Positions 1 to 11,090 of a stretch of DNA of 64,000 nt are shown piece after piece. The notes beneath the pieces were generated by a model that made no database searches, was not told where the DNA came from, and worked only from the letters and a program-made list of their open reading frames with translations. Source of the stretch: Sepioteuthis lessoniana (taxonomy: Eukaryota; Mollusca; Cephalopoda; Myopsida; Loliginidae); assembly GCA_963585895.1 (NCBI GenBank), contig CAUZXS010002443.1:64501-128500 (forward strand). The letters run 5' to 3'. The stretch's first letter is position 1, and the number at the start of each line of letters is the position of its first letter. Position numbers and translations under genes: made by a program.

Positions 1-108
1 CACTTGGTCCATGTTCGGAACCTTGACGAAGCTGTTTGTATTTTACTTCGCGTTAATGCCATTAAGAAAGACATGAATCCATCAGTCCTCCCTCTGGCTA
101 GGGATAAA
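1..108 (+). other. Open segment at window edge, unidentified
   Basis: One frame is open from the first base through 35 codons to a stop near 108. The peptide has a mixed composition (it contains DEAVCILLRV and ends in LPLARDK) and looks less random than the flanks. I do not recognise the family. It could be the tail of a host exon or element cut by the window edge. An open run of this length also occurs by chance. Confidence 0.25.
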
Positions 109-1010
109 TAGTCGGGCAGTAAGGCGACAAGTCTAAAAGGAAAACTCTGAATTTAAACCAGCCGTTCTCCGCTTAAAATGTACGAAATCTAGCATATTCA
201 AATAATTGAAATAATTCTATATATTATCGTAGCCACTAACTACTCATGTTAAGATTCTCAGATAGAAGTACTTCATGGTCACAGATATCGTCTGCGAACG
301 GAAATTTCCTCTACAAACCGTCAAATATTTCCGAGACAATTAGTTCTGTGAGTCTTTTCAGTGGTATTTTCTGACGGCTATATATAGCAAGCAATATTTA
401 CTGCATTCTCTTGGTCGTATAACATCGCTAGAAAGGATGTGGGCCTGTCTCGATGCAAAAAGGATTAAAGTGGTTAGCCCACTTTCTTCCTTTGACTGGT
501 ATGATATCTCGAGTTTCAGACAACCAGACACCACCGCCTTGTTTTTCCCAGCAACACTACAAAACCCAATTACATGAAACACTGGCTACCTGCTCACAGC
601 ACGGACGCGATCATCACATGACACATTTAAGCTAATTGGAAGGTGATTATAAATCACCTCATTCAAAACAAATAAGTATGCTTAAATTTCATCTCTCTCT
701 CTCTCTCTCTCTCTCATTGACAACAACTAGGCCTCTGGTCCACACACATAAACATGATGCTCACTTCTCTAAGAGTTGTCCACATGATGGACGTCCAACA
801 AAGCCACTTGAAATATCCTTTACTTCCTGACAGACGACAAACACACACAATGGACCCTCAATCTTGTCACTTAAGAAACCTCTCGAGAGGCATTGCCAAC
901 AAATAGACACATCCGTTCTCAACATTCTGACTTATTTACGTATAGAAGCTCCATTCAACCAATAACAGTCCTTTGCATGCCATAGATAAATAAAATTTTT
1001 AAAAATGTAC
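109..1010. other. No gene seen; CT microsatellite
   Basis: No supported gene lies in this stretch. A (TC)n run sits at about 691-716. Short open frames in both directions have no recognisable domain. Confidence 0.5.
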
Positions 1011-1130
1011 CAGTTCTCAGAAGCCCTCTGACAGGATGCAAGAAAAGCGCATGCCTAAAAAAGGGGGCTTCCGGGCGCTAAAGAGAAATTCTCTCAGTTA
1101 AGCTGCGACTACTGGTAGAAGAAAGAACAC
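1010..1130. repeat. Repeat fragment split by RTE insertion (left part)
   Basis: The stretch around 1030-1080 (CTCTGACAG, then GCATGCCTAAA and a purine run) resembles 29180-29260, so it is probably a dispersed repeat, perhaps part of an LTR. The right-hand continuation would be 2812-3460, interrupted by the RTE LINE. The similarity is by eye only. Confidence 0.35.
1111..1130. repeat. Left target-site duplication of RTE LINE
   Basis: ACTGGTAGAAGAAAGAACAC here matches ACTGGTAGGAAAAGAACAC at 2793-2811 with one mismatch and one gap. The two copies flank the LINE exactly, as expected for target-primed insertion. Confidence 0.75.
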
Positions 1131-2792
1131 AGCCAAAGCAAAACTGAAAGCAGCAAACCAACAAGAAAGAATAAAACTGTGGAAACAGCACTTCGAAAAC
1201 CTACTAGGAAACCCACCGAAAATAACACATGAACCAATCACCAGAATAATTAGTAAACAATTAGACATTAAACTAGGACCGTTCACACAAGAAGAACTCG
1301 ACTCGGTTCTCAGAAAAATTAAAAATAGGAAAGCTGCAGGGCTGGACGAGATTCCCCCAGAAGTATGGAAGACCAAACAATTCGACGACATACTGCTCCG
1401 ACACTGCAACGTAGTATACAATCAAAATCCGATAGATAGATGGATGAAGGGATGCTTACTCCCCTTCCCTAAAAAGGGGGACCTCGGATTAGCCAAAAAC
1501 TACCGAGGCATAACACTTACATCCATAGCAGCCAAAATCTACAATGCCCTACTACGAAACCGCATAGAACCCAAAATCGACAACATACTTAGGAAAAACC
1601 AAAATGGCTTCCGAAGAAATAGATCCACGACCTCACAAATATTAACCATCCGTAGAATCCTTGAAGGTGTACGGGCAAAAAACCTACAAGCGACATTACT
1701 ATTTGTCGACTTTACCAAGGCCTTCGATTCCATTCACAGAGGAAAGATGGAACAAATCCTACTTGCGTACGGCATACCTAAAGAAACCGTAGCAGCAATA
1801 ACGATTCTCTATAGAAACACCAAAGTAAAAGTACGATCACCAGATGGAGACACAGAATACTTCGACATTGTAGCAGGAATACTACAAGGGGACACGCTGA
1901 CTCCGTACCTCTTTATCATTTGTCTAGACTACGTACTTAGAACATCGATTGACAAAATCAGAGAGAACGGCTTCGAGCTGACGAAGAAAAGAAGCAGAAG
2001 GTATCCCGCAAAAACAATTACCGACGCCGACTACGCCGATGACATAGCGATACTGGTAAATACACCCGACCAAGCCGAAACACTACTGCACAGTTTGGAA
2101 CGAGCAGCCGCAGGCATAGGCCTTTATGTTAATGCACACAAAACGGAATATATATGCTATAATCAAACGGGGGACATCTCCACTCTAGACGGAACCCCTC
2201 TTAAACTAGTAGACAAATTCACTTACCTAGAAAGCAGCGTCGAATCAACCGAAAAGGACATCGAAACGAGGTTAACGAAAGCATGGACAGCTATCAATAG
2301 GCTATCGATTATATGGAAATCAGACCTAACCGATAAAATGAAACGCAGTTTCTTCCAGGCAGCGGTCACATCGATACTGCTATACGGGTGCACTACATGG
2401 ACGCTAACAAAACGGCTGGAGAAGAAGCTAGACGGCAATTACACAAGAATGCTGCGTGCAATCTTGAACAAGTCCTGGCGGCAACACTCCACAAGACACC
2501 AACTGTACGGCCACCTGCCTCCTATCACGAAAACTATTCAAGTTAGACAAACCAGACATGCAGGACACTGCTGGAGAAGCAGGGACGAACTCATAAGAGA
2601 TGTACTCTTATGGACCCCTACACATGGCCGTGCAAAAGCAGGACGACCAACACGAACATACATTCAGCAGCTATGTGAGGATACGGGATGTTGTCCTGAA
2701 GACCTACCTAGGGCGATGAACGATAGGGAGGAGTGGCGAGAGAGGGTCAGGGATATCCGTGCTACCAGCGCGACATGATGATGATGATGATG
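1131..2792 (+). mobile_element. RTE-clade LINE, 5'-truncated, open RT frame
   Basis: One frame is open from 1102 through the stop at 2776-2778. The first ATG, at 1444, gives 444 aa, but homology to the family starts upstream at about 1132 (WKQHFENLLGNPPK, then NRKAAGLDEIPPE). Seen in order, numbered from the 1444 ATG: finger motifs NYRGITLTS (19-27), RT motif A FVDFTKAFD (87-95), the GILQGDTLTPYLF block (145-157), and the catalytic YADD (197-200). The thumb/C-terminal part LLYGCTTWTL follows, then HAGHCWR and a long basic tail. The endonuclease domain is absent, so the copy is truncated at its 5' end. It ends in a GATGATGATG microsatellite tail typical of RTE and is flanked by ~19-20-bp duplications. 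No internal stop interrupts the RT region, suggesting a fairly recent insertion. It cannot move on its own. Confidence 0.9.
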
Positions 2793-2811
2793 ACTGGTAG
2801 GAAAAGAACAC
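2793..2811. repeat. Right target-site duplication of RTE LINE
   Basis: Partner of 1111-1130. It begins immediately after the GATGATGATGATGA tail of the LINE. Confidence 0.75.
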
Positions 2812-3460
2812 GTGTCTGCTAAGTCACTGCTTAGCAACATTTTGGTTCTCACATGTCTAGCTATTTAACCACCCTTTTCAAGGTAAGAAAGTTTTTCTTG
2901 CCAATCCAGCTAGGAAGACCCGCATGTTCTGGACCAGCCAGCCGGATGCAGTAATACCTGGAGTAACAGATCGATCAGCCTAGTACAGCGACGCCTAGCA
3001 ACTAGGCCTTATTCCCTGGCCTACAAACCGCTCACTTCCCGCACTGACGACACCAGTTCGCGAGCGATAGCTACTGTCGGACTGAAGACGACTTCATGAG
3101 CTCACTTGCAGCAAACGCCGACCAAACCCTGGGTTAACTGTCGAGACGTTAAATAGTTGCCACTACGACCCGACACGTCTAACCCTCTGACCGTCTGCAG
3201 ACTACCTGACAACATAATTGCACCAGTAACCTGATCAAGGATCGTCCATCCTAATTGTCGTTAAGAACCATAAAATTGTCAAGTCTACGATTTCGACATA
3301 AACGGGAATTAACCCCAAATATGTTTCTTGTTATTTCTTGCCAAATAAGAATTGGTTCTTTTAACATAACCGCTTCGCTTTTTGTTATCCTTGCTTTTCC
3401 TGTGTCACTTCTCTCATTTTTAAAAGTTTGTGGGGTCGGCTACCATAGACAGATCTGATC
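2812..3460. repeat. Possible LTR-like repeat, right part
   Basis: No coding is supported. The end of the stretch (AAGTTTGTGGGGTCGG near 3424) resembles AAGTTTGTGGGATCGAC near 18760, which closes another LTR-like segment. Both are preceded by a similar CTTTTTGTTATCCTTGC / TCTTTGTCATCCTTGC stretch. This suggests related LTR U5 ends. It is inference from short matches. Confidence 0.35.
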
Positions 3461-3919
3461 AATATATATCTTATATATACACAAAATTTTCAAAATATCT
3501 TATTTTATTATTTTAAAAGAGAATCTTATGATAAGGCAGATAATGAGTCGATGGACAGAATGATTGAAAATTTTAAATTATATATATATATATATATTTA
3601 CTAATCTAATATCTACCAGCATTCACGGTATATATATATATATATATATATATATCAGTGGCATGTATTTCCAAGAAGCAAAGCACGCATTGTTTCCCCA
3701 ATAAAAATTGTTCCTCACAAAATTAAAATATCTTTATTGTCAAGTTTCATGTATGATTTATTTCAGTTGTAGCATTCAACACTTTAGGGAGACTCTGAAT
3801 TTATCATTCGGTAACTGTGAAACAAAATTTTTCAACTGAATTCGCTTAAAAACCAAAATATTTACCAACAGTATATATATATATATAATTTGTAAGCGAA
3901 TAATGCCATACCATTATTT
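3461..3919. other. AT-rich spacer with TA microsatellites
   Basis: (TA)n runs lie at about 3580-3598, 3631-3654 and 3873-3888. Between the first two is a 32-nt unit (3598-3631 region) that recurs exactly, inverted, at 31973-32006. No gene is seen. Confidence 0.55.
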
Positions 3920-4053
3920 AGTTATATCGTAGTCCGACAGTTAAAAGTAATGAATCAACTATATGTTATATTGAACAAAATATGTACACTATATATATAT
4001 TTTTTCAGACTAGCTCATTGTGTCAGAGAGGGTTTTTTTTTCACTCTACAACA
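3920..4053 (-). repeat. 3' LTR of gypsy-A
   Basis: About 134 bp, similar to 8614-8758. Shared blocks are GACTAGCTCATTGTGTCAG, AACAAAATATGT and TTATATCGTAGTC. A polypyrimidine stretch on the + strand (polypurine tract of the element) follows at 4054-4070. Confidence 0.75.
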
Positions 4054-5926
4054 TCTCCCTCTTTTGAAATTTCTCTTCCTCAAAGGTCGTATCTTTTTCA
4101 TTTTGGGTCAGTTGTCCAAAGTTAAAGATGATTGTCTTTTACGCTTGCTAGAACATTTCTGTTCTGGTGCTACTTGAGATTTTGGTATTTCAAACAAATC
4201 ATAAATCCCCTTTATCGGTTCTTTCCAACGATATTTTAGTTCAGATGTATACCTCTTTTTAAGCTAGTTATAGTGTCTTTTAACAATCCAGTTTAATGAT
4301 ATACGCAGGTCTTCCAATTCGTTTTTCATTAATACCTTTTTGGCTGGGTTTGAAAAATGTTATTGTATCGACATTATTTTTGTTAAACTTTATATTTTGG
4401 TTAAACTTTATATTTTTGTAAGGTATGAGTATATCAAATACTGATATTATTTTTCTAAGCTCAGCTGGTAACAATCCTGAAGCTGATACACTCTGAGAAA
4501 TTTTTGTAATAATTCATCTTCAGCGTCACCTCCATCTATTTTTCTTAACGCTCGCTGAAAAGTATCTACGAAGCATTCCGCTGGACCACTAGAGCTCAGA
4601 TGGAACTAAGCGGTTGTCACATGGCTAATTAAAAATTTTTTGCAGAAATTTTAAAATTCTTTAGCCGTAAATTGAGTTCCATTATCGTATCTGGAACACC
4701 AAATCTTGCGAAGATTTCGTGCAAAAAGTATACTGTGCTTTTCCACGTAGGTCTCTTACATTTGACAACTTCTAGCAACTCTGTGAAACTATCTGCCACA
4801 ATAAGATGATAAATCCTATTCATTGGTACTACATAGTCAATATGTAGCCTTGACCATGGTCTGTCCATTTTCGGCCATGGTTTAATTTTTACTGATGGTA
4901 CTTTTACCGCCATTGTACAGCATCTACATCGTTTCACAACGTCTTTGATTTGTTTGTCCACCCCAGGCCAATAAACATAACTCCTCATAAGAGACTTCAT
5001 CGTAGAGACTCCTGGATGTCTCGTATGAAAATCCTTCAATATTTTTTTATTCAGTGATGCCGGTATCACCACCCACACACCATATAACAAAATACCATCA
5101 CAAGAAGAAAAGATGTTTTCATGACTTGACTTTTTCTTTTTCCAGCTCATGATTTCTTTCTTTTTTCTTTAATGAATTTATCAAATTTGGGTTTAAATCT
5201 AATTTCCTCGAGAGTTACTGGTAATTCCTTCATTGAAGTGCAAAGTACGTTTTTTTATCTCCATTTTTGTACTTAATGCATCAATTACGGTTTCCTCTAA
5301 GGCTTCACTTAGTTTCGGAATTAGCCGTGACAATCCGTCTGCTGGTCCTTAGATGGAAGGAATTCCATTTTAAATGTATAGTTTAAAAGAATTGTTCCCT
5401 AGCATTGCAGGCGATTCACAAAATGAGCTAGTATGCGTTACTTAGACCCAAATATTGATAGAAGTGAACGGTGGTCCGTTTGCAAAATGAAGCTTCTCAC
5501 ATGTAAAAATTTGTGAAACTTTTTTACTGCTAATATAGTTAGTGCTTCATTTTCTATTTGGCTGTGATTTTTTTCTAGCGACAATAACGTTCTTGATGCG
5601 TGGGCTACTGCTTTCAGCTGTCTGTTATCCTCTTTGTATAATAAAACGGTACCTAATCCCAAGTCACAAGCATTAGTTGCAACGTATATCCCCTTATTAG
5701 GGTGATAATACGCGAGAGATAACTCAGACGTTAAAGCTTTTATAATTTCTTTGAATGCGTTTTGATATTCAGAAGACCAGCTCCATTTTGTATCTTTCTT
5801 AAGTAATTGATTTAGTGAAGCTCTTAATGCAAGCATTTTAGGAATAAAATTGCTGTGATATTTCGCAAATCCCCCAAAAAGCTTGTAATGTTGATACGCT
5901 TGTCGGTGTGTTATATAGCCGTAATA

Positions 5927-6545
5927 CAAATACACAGGCGACTCCGTTGTTCAGGTACGAACGTTTATTAACTTCTGGACTTTCTTCGACACGAGGAGAG
6001 AGACACAATTCTTAAAAGTCTTTCATATTATACAATGCTAACAAAACTCAAACGCTCGACACATCTCGTGGAGTTTTAGATCTCAATTCATCTTCGCTAG
6101 TCGGGACCCGAAAAACTTAACCGTCTGCATCAACGGTCGAAACTCCAACTACTCGACACCATGGTCTTAACTCAACTTCTCAACATCATGGTCGGACCCC
6201 ATTTCTCCTGTCTGCCTGAATGGCAGAAAACGCAACTTTCTGTCTACATGGTCCAAAGTCAACTTTCCAACTCTTGGTCCAACCTCAAAATCCCAACTCC
6301 ATGGCAGAAAACTCAATTTTCTATGCCCCAATGGCAGAGACAAAAATGGTCTGCCTGCCTGGCCTACAGTCAACTCCAAACTGACGTCTTTTTCAAAATC
6401 CCCAAATTCTCAGCCCATCGCTTCCGGGCATGACATTATTCACACTCCAGCCTCATTTCCTATCTGGGGTTTATCATGACAATGGTGATTGTCATATCCT
6501 CAATGTCTGTGCACCTGAACGAAGAGCCGAATAGTTCAAAGCCAA
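5927..6545 (-). mobile_element. LTR of a second family (family C), inserted in gypsy-A
   Basis: This block interrupts the pol region of gypsy-A. It resembles 29515-29960: both start on the + strand with a GTTCAGGTACGAA stretch and an inverted poly(A) signal, then an (A/G)AGAGAGA(G/T)ACAC block. Both end near a GCAGAGCCGAA / GAAGAGCCGAA motif. Orientation is minus by the AATAAA signal. The middle (6160-6390) carries loosely repeated CATGGTC...CAACTT units. Probably a solo LTR; exact ends are not fixed. Confidence 0.6.
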
Positions 6546-7569
6546 ACCAAACTGAATGATAAAATGTAATTAACGAAACAGGATTAATGAAAATTTTTAA
6601 AAAATTTTAAATACCAATTTCACATGTTTCGCGTGTCCGTTACGATTTCTGCTTTTTATCAAAATATCAAGATATGCTACCGCAAAATCCAGGTCACCAT
6701 TATTTGCGTCCATTATTTGCGGAAATATTCCCGGTGCGACCTTTATCCCAAAAGGCAATCTATTGAACTTGTACAAGCCCTATGTGTAGTTATTGTTAAC
6801 AAATTTGTACATTTCTCTTCCAATGGTATTTGTAGATATGCATCCGATAAATTGAGTTTTAAAATTTTCCTCGATCTAATTTAGTGAATAACTCTTCAGA
6901 ACTAGGTTGTAAGTTAGTTGTAAGTTTTTAAACGTCCACTAGAGTAATCAGCACAAACCTGAATTTTGTTTTTTTACGTAAACTGTTGGGCTCGACCAAG
7001 CACTGAAATCGGTTTTTCTTAGTACACCAATTTTTTCTCAATGGTAAAATTATTTTTCAATTATTTCTCGAGCTACAAAGGTTACTTGTCTTTTTGGTTT
7101 AAAAATAAGTTGTCCATTATCTTTTAATTCGAAAGTTGCTTTTACTTTTATGCACATTCCTGACCCTTCAGAAAAAAGTCGGGAAAATTTGATTTAAGTT
7201 CCGTTTTTAAATTTTCTGCGCTGGCAGAGACTGCCTATTTCTTGGCAAATTCCATAAATCAAAAGACTCCATCCAACCCGTTCTGAATAGGTTTCAAGAT
7301 CAATCCATGAAAAATATTTTCAGTTTAAATTTTTTGTTCATAAATGATACATTAGCTTGCCATTTACCTAAAAATATCAACTTTTTACCGGGTATTCCGC
7401 GGGCATTTTTTATAAGTAATTAGCATTGATCAGCTGATTTTTATTCAAGTTAATTTATTCATTATCGTCAAGTCAGACTCTGGGTCTTATTGAAATTCAA
7501 CATTTGTGTCGTCCATTTGCATATTTACGAATTTTCTTTTTATCGTAGGAAATTCGTTTTCTGTTTCTG

Positions 7570-8104
7570 TGTGACACTATGTAGGTGGTCCGCCAAGCAC
7601 ACGATCCCTTTGTCTGTTTTGGCGCGAAACCAGACAAAGGGTTTGGACTCGAGATCCCGACGCGACCGGTAGTAGGAAGAGAACGCCAGTCAGAGAGTTG
7701 GACAAAGGAACTCAGAGAAAGCAGTTGACGATCAGTGACGCAGAGGGGCAGTCGACAAGGGACAGCAGAAGAGACTAGTCAGCATGAGATAGAGTCCAGC
7801 AGCAGTGAGGGAAGACCAGTCAAGATGAGTCAGCACTCCTCGTGGTTTGATGAATTTTCGCTTGAAATACACGCTAGCGTTAGTCTACAGGGAATACAGT
7901 GTCACAACTTAACCTTCTTGCACTTGAGTTAACCCAAGCCTTCGTTTGTTCTTTGTTCTTTTTCTCCCACTCCCTTGATTTTATTTCTTGTAGCCATAAA
8001 GAAATGTGTGATACCCCTGTCGGAACCACTAGATGATCACCGGCCAAGAGGTGAAATGGTTTAGAGAAGTTGATGTATTTGGGGGACGAGGGGGTATCGT
8101 CACA
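7570..8104 (+). mobile_element. Solo LTR (family B) inserted in gypsy-A
   Basis: A 535-bp unit starting TGTGACACTA and ending TATCGTCACA, so it has TG...CA ends with short terminal inversions. It is flanked by TCTG on both sides (7566-7569 and 8105-8108), a target duplication that fits Ty3/gypsy integration. No internal region is present, so it is a solo LTR left after recombination. A related copy lies inverted at 8931-9563. Shared block: CCCTTTGTCTGTTTTGGCGC. Confidence 0.8.
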
Positions 8105-8613
8105 TCTGTAGAGTTAACTGTATTTTTAAATTCCGTATTCTTTTTTTGGGGGGGGGGTTATTTTCTATAATGTAAGAACGTATATCTCTTATTTTCGCAA
8201 TTACGACACACTATTTTTAAATGGGCAATTTTTATACAAGTGTGTTTTATCTGCATCCATATCAAGGATTAATTTTAAAAGAAAACCTTTTTTTACCGTC
8301 TTCCTTCCTTTTTTTTTCGATAGAGTGTATGTATGAAAAACATTTCTCCTGTCACTCAAGGTCTTCTCGATGCTTTTTTTCGAGTTTCTCCATGTTTTGG
8401 CTGCGCTGTTTTTCGAGTCTTTCGATGTTTTTCTTGTTGGTTTAACAATTCCAACATAAAACTTTTCAGGTCGTCCATGTTTTTTCCCTTTGGAGAAAAA
8501 AGTTGGGGGAGAAAAAATTGCTGTTGTTGATTTTTTTATGGACTTTCTTTGTGTCTTCATTCGTTATTTTGTCAATACCGTAAAGGTCAATACAAAATTC
8601 CTCATCGCCAATC

Positions 8614-8758
8614 TGTTATATCGTAGTCTGACAGTAAAAAGTAATGAATACACACGAGAGACAATATTGGAAATCAGCTATATGTTTTATCGAACAAAAT
8701 ATGTCTTTTCAGACTAGCTCATTGTGTCAGTGAACGCTGTTTTTATCACTCCACAACA
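8614..8758 (-). repeat. 5' LTR of gypsy-A
   Basis: About 145 bp, partner of 3920-4053. Read on the minus strand it begins TGTTGTGGAGTGA and ends ACGATATAACA, followed by a primer-site-like GATTGGCGATGAGG. Confidence 0.75.
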
Positions 8759-8930
8759 CACACGCGCGCGCGCATATATATATATATATATATATTACAA
8801 TATTTGCCATTGAATAACTCACAAGAGTTTATATGCAATTAAACACCAACCAACCAAACAAACAAACAACCAACAGAAAATTTATACCTATTTTAATGTA
8901 CACTTGAAACTTATAAGTAGACACTCACCT
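8759..8930. repeat. AC/CG/TA microsatellite and spacer
   Basis: Compound (AC)n(GC)n(TA)n run at about 8756-8796, then AT-rich spacer with AACCAACCAAACAAAC repeats. No gene is seen. Confidence 0.7.
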
Positions 8931-9563
8931 TGTGACAATACACCGCTGGTCGACCCCCATTATCTCAACCTCCTAAACCACTCATGGCCATCAGATCGTC
9001 TAGTGGTTTCTCCCATCTCCGGCCAGGGGTATTTCACATTTCTTTACGGACACGCAAAACACAACATACACAACCGAGAGGGTGGAAGAAAAGAGAACAA
9101 ACACAGAATTGGGTTAGCTCCCAAGCGCAAGAGGGGAGAAGTTTGTGACACTTTTGCGTAGCTTTCTGTGCATCTGTGGGCTAGCAATAGCGTGTATTCG
9201 AGCGAAATTCCCACAAAGCCACCAAGAATGCTGACTCATCCTTGCACGTTGGCCAACCCGGCCTTTGAGTCCACAGGTCCTTGCAGTAGGCCTCCCCCGA
9301 CTTCTGTTGACTGCTCTCTCCTGTCGAATTCTCTGTTCTCCTGACTGCTCTTGGCTGTTCTCTGCCTTGGTCTGTCGACTTCTGTTGATTGCCTTCCTCT
9401 CTTCACTGCTCTGGGACCTTCCTTCCCTCGTCCTCTTCTGGTCTCGTGGGAAATCTCGCGCGCAAGCCCTTTATGTGGGTTTCGCGCCAAAACAGACAAA
9501 GGGATCCTCTGACTGGCACCCACACCCACACCCACAGAAACGAATGCCACCCATCGTGTCACA
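8931..9563 (-). mobile_element. Solo LTR (family B), inverted copy
   Basis: Read on the minus strand it starts TGTGACACGATGG (from 9563) and ends TATTGTCACA (8931). The shared CCCTTTGTCTGTTTTGGCGC block lies near its 5' end and GGAGATGGGAGAAACCACTAG near its 3' end, as in 7570-8104. No internal region adjoins. A 4-bp duplication (ACCT or CCTT) is possible but its phase is ambiguous. Confidence 0.75.
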
Positions 9564-10312
9564 CCTTAAAAAATCTGTACCACTGAAACGCAAAATTCAA
9601 TTTACAGTTATCTCTTTCCACAATAAAATGATATAGCATCTCCCAACGAAGCCAAGAATAAATTAGGGTAAAGACTATTGTCGAAAATATGCAAATCGTT
9701 CAGAATCGGCAATTGCTGCTGATTTAATGAAGGAAAAAGTAAGTTAATGATATATCCCTTGATATTTTTGCTCGCGGTAGTAGTAATGTCTAACCATATT
9801 TCTATTGAATTTATTTCTTATCATAATTCTTGAAAGATGACATAAGCTAAAATAAGTTAATAATGCTTATAAGTATTATCATAATTCAATGCTATAAGTT
9901 TTTCAAATTTGGTAATTTTGTTTTGAAAGTTTAAGTCGGAGATTAATTGTAAATACAAAGATTCGAAAAATTCAATACATTTTGGAATTAATATGATGCA
10001 TTTAATTTATATTTAATCACACGTTCATGCATATATATATGTATATATGCACGTGCATATGTGTATGTGTGTGTGAAAGTAAATAATGGAAAAGAATTCA
10101 ACAATGTTGAGGAAAATCGAAAAACAAAGTGAATAATGAAAGAAAGTCGACGTTTTCTATCACTCGATTCTTTTTCTTTCATCCCTTTCACCTCTCTCTT
10201 CTCTTCCTTTCTCTTTCTTCTTTTCCTTCCTCTTTCTTCTCTTCTCTTTTCTTTCCTTTCTTCTTCTTCTTCTTCTTCTTCTTCTTCTTCTTCTTCTTTA
10301 ATCATTTATAAC
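9564..10312. other. No gene seen; TTC microsatellite
   Basis: AT-rich spacer. A pyrimidine-rich stretch from 10160 ends in (TTC)n at about 10258-10298. Open frames there encode only Phe/Ser or Glu/Lys runs and are microsatellite artefacts. Confidence 0.6.
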
Positions 10313-10770
10313 TTGGCCCATTCAGCTGGGGCTGCAGAATACACTGACTGCATCTCTGCAAAGAGATAAAACGAGCGTCCTGGTATGATACTAAATAATC
10401 TGATGGTGAGGCTTCAATAATATGGGAGCTTTGGGGAATGTAGAGTACCCTTTCAATGCCATCGCTCCCAGGTCCACTCTGACCTGGATTGATAGCACCT
10501 GACAGGGTCCTATCTATGGGTCAAACAGTACTAATTACGCTAAACTGAATTATTTGAAATTAACTGTTTTTACATTTAACTGAGTCAAACAAATATTTAT
10601 ACTTATACTAAACTGAATTGTTTGAAATAAAACTGTTTTGACATTTAACTGTGTAAACAAAAAATATACTTATACTGAACTGAATTATTTGAAACTTTCA
10701 TCAAAAAGACTTAATTCAATGTTAAATAACCCGAAAAGGGTTGAAACGACGTAAAACCAACCAACCAACC
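10313..10770 (+). mobile_element. SINE-like repeat, family N, copy 1
   Basis: The head starts TTGGCCCATTCAGCTGGGGC and passes through GGAGCTTTGGGGAATG, CTCCCAGGTCCACTCTGACC and GGGTCCTATCTATGGGTCAA. A tandem array follows from ~10540 (unit about 55 bp with AAACTGAATT(A/G)TTTGAAAT). The tail is GTTAAATAACC...GTAAAACCAACCAACC. The same layout recurs at 36741, 37186, 58989, 60351 and 63326. The head shares TGCACTTCTGTAGAG with the I-clade LINE at 35158. It is non-coding and presumably moved by a LINE. Confidence 0.75.
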
Positions 10771-11058
10771 ATTATATCCCTTGATGGTTTTATTTGCTTT
10801 ACATAATTGCTTCAGTCACATGATATTTTTGAAAAATGAAAGCTGATTTATTTGATCAAACATTTAGCCCCCACGCCTTCTCTGTATATATAATTTCCTC
10901 CCTTGTTTTATATTTCGTCAAACATCCATCGGTGATCTAACAACACCTGATAACGTCTTTTCTAAGTCCTGATGAAGATTTATTAAAACCGAGACGTTAT
11001 AACGTTGGCTTTCTTTCATATTAAATTCTTTATTTTGGATTACTTTTTTTTTTCAATT

Positions 11059-11090
<32 letters not shown>

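Larger units (their letters stand above)
3920..8758 (-). mobile_element. Ty3/gypsy retrotransposon fossil (gypsy-A), nested
   Basis: Old, broken Ty3/gypsy copy read on the minus strand. Its short LTRs are 8614-8758 (5') and 3920-4053 (3'); both begin TGTTGT(A/G)GAGTGA when read on the minus strand. A purine-rich tract abuts the 3' LTR at 4054-4070, and a primer-site-like TTGGCGATGAGG lies just inside the 5' LTR. Parts in order on the minus strand: a gag-like stretch (8105-8560), reverse transcriptase traces (6590-7480), RNase H (5438-5915, with AHASRTLLSLEKNHSQIENE), and integrase (4629-5150, with HPGVSTMKSLMRSYVYWPG). Two foreign LTRs sit inside, at 5927-6545 and 7570-8104. The copy carries many breaks and its LTRs differ clearly, so it is old. 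Confidence 0.85.

Noticed and set aside
8201-8560. 119-codon minus-strand Lys/Ser-rich frame as a host protein
   Set aside because: It lies between the 5' LTR of gypsy-A and its pol, where gag belongs, and is low-complexity.
10129-10369. Open frames rich in Phe/Ser (and Glu/Arg on the other strand)
   Set aside because: They read straight through a pyrimidine-rich tract and (TTC)n microsatellite; there is no domain or codon constraint.
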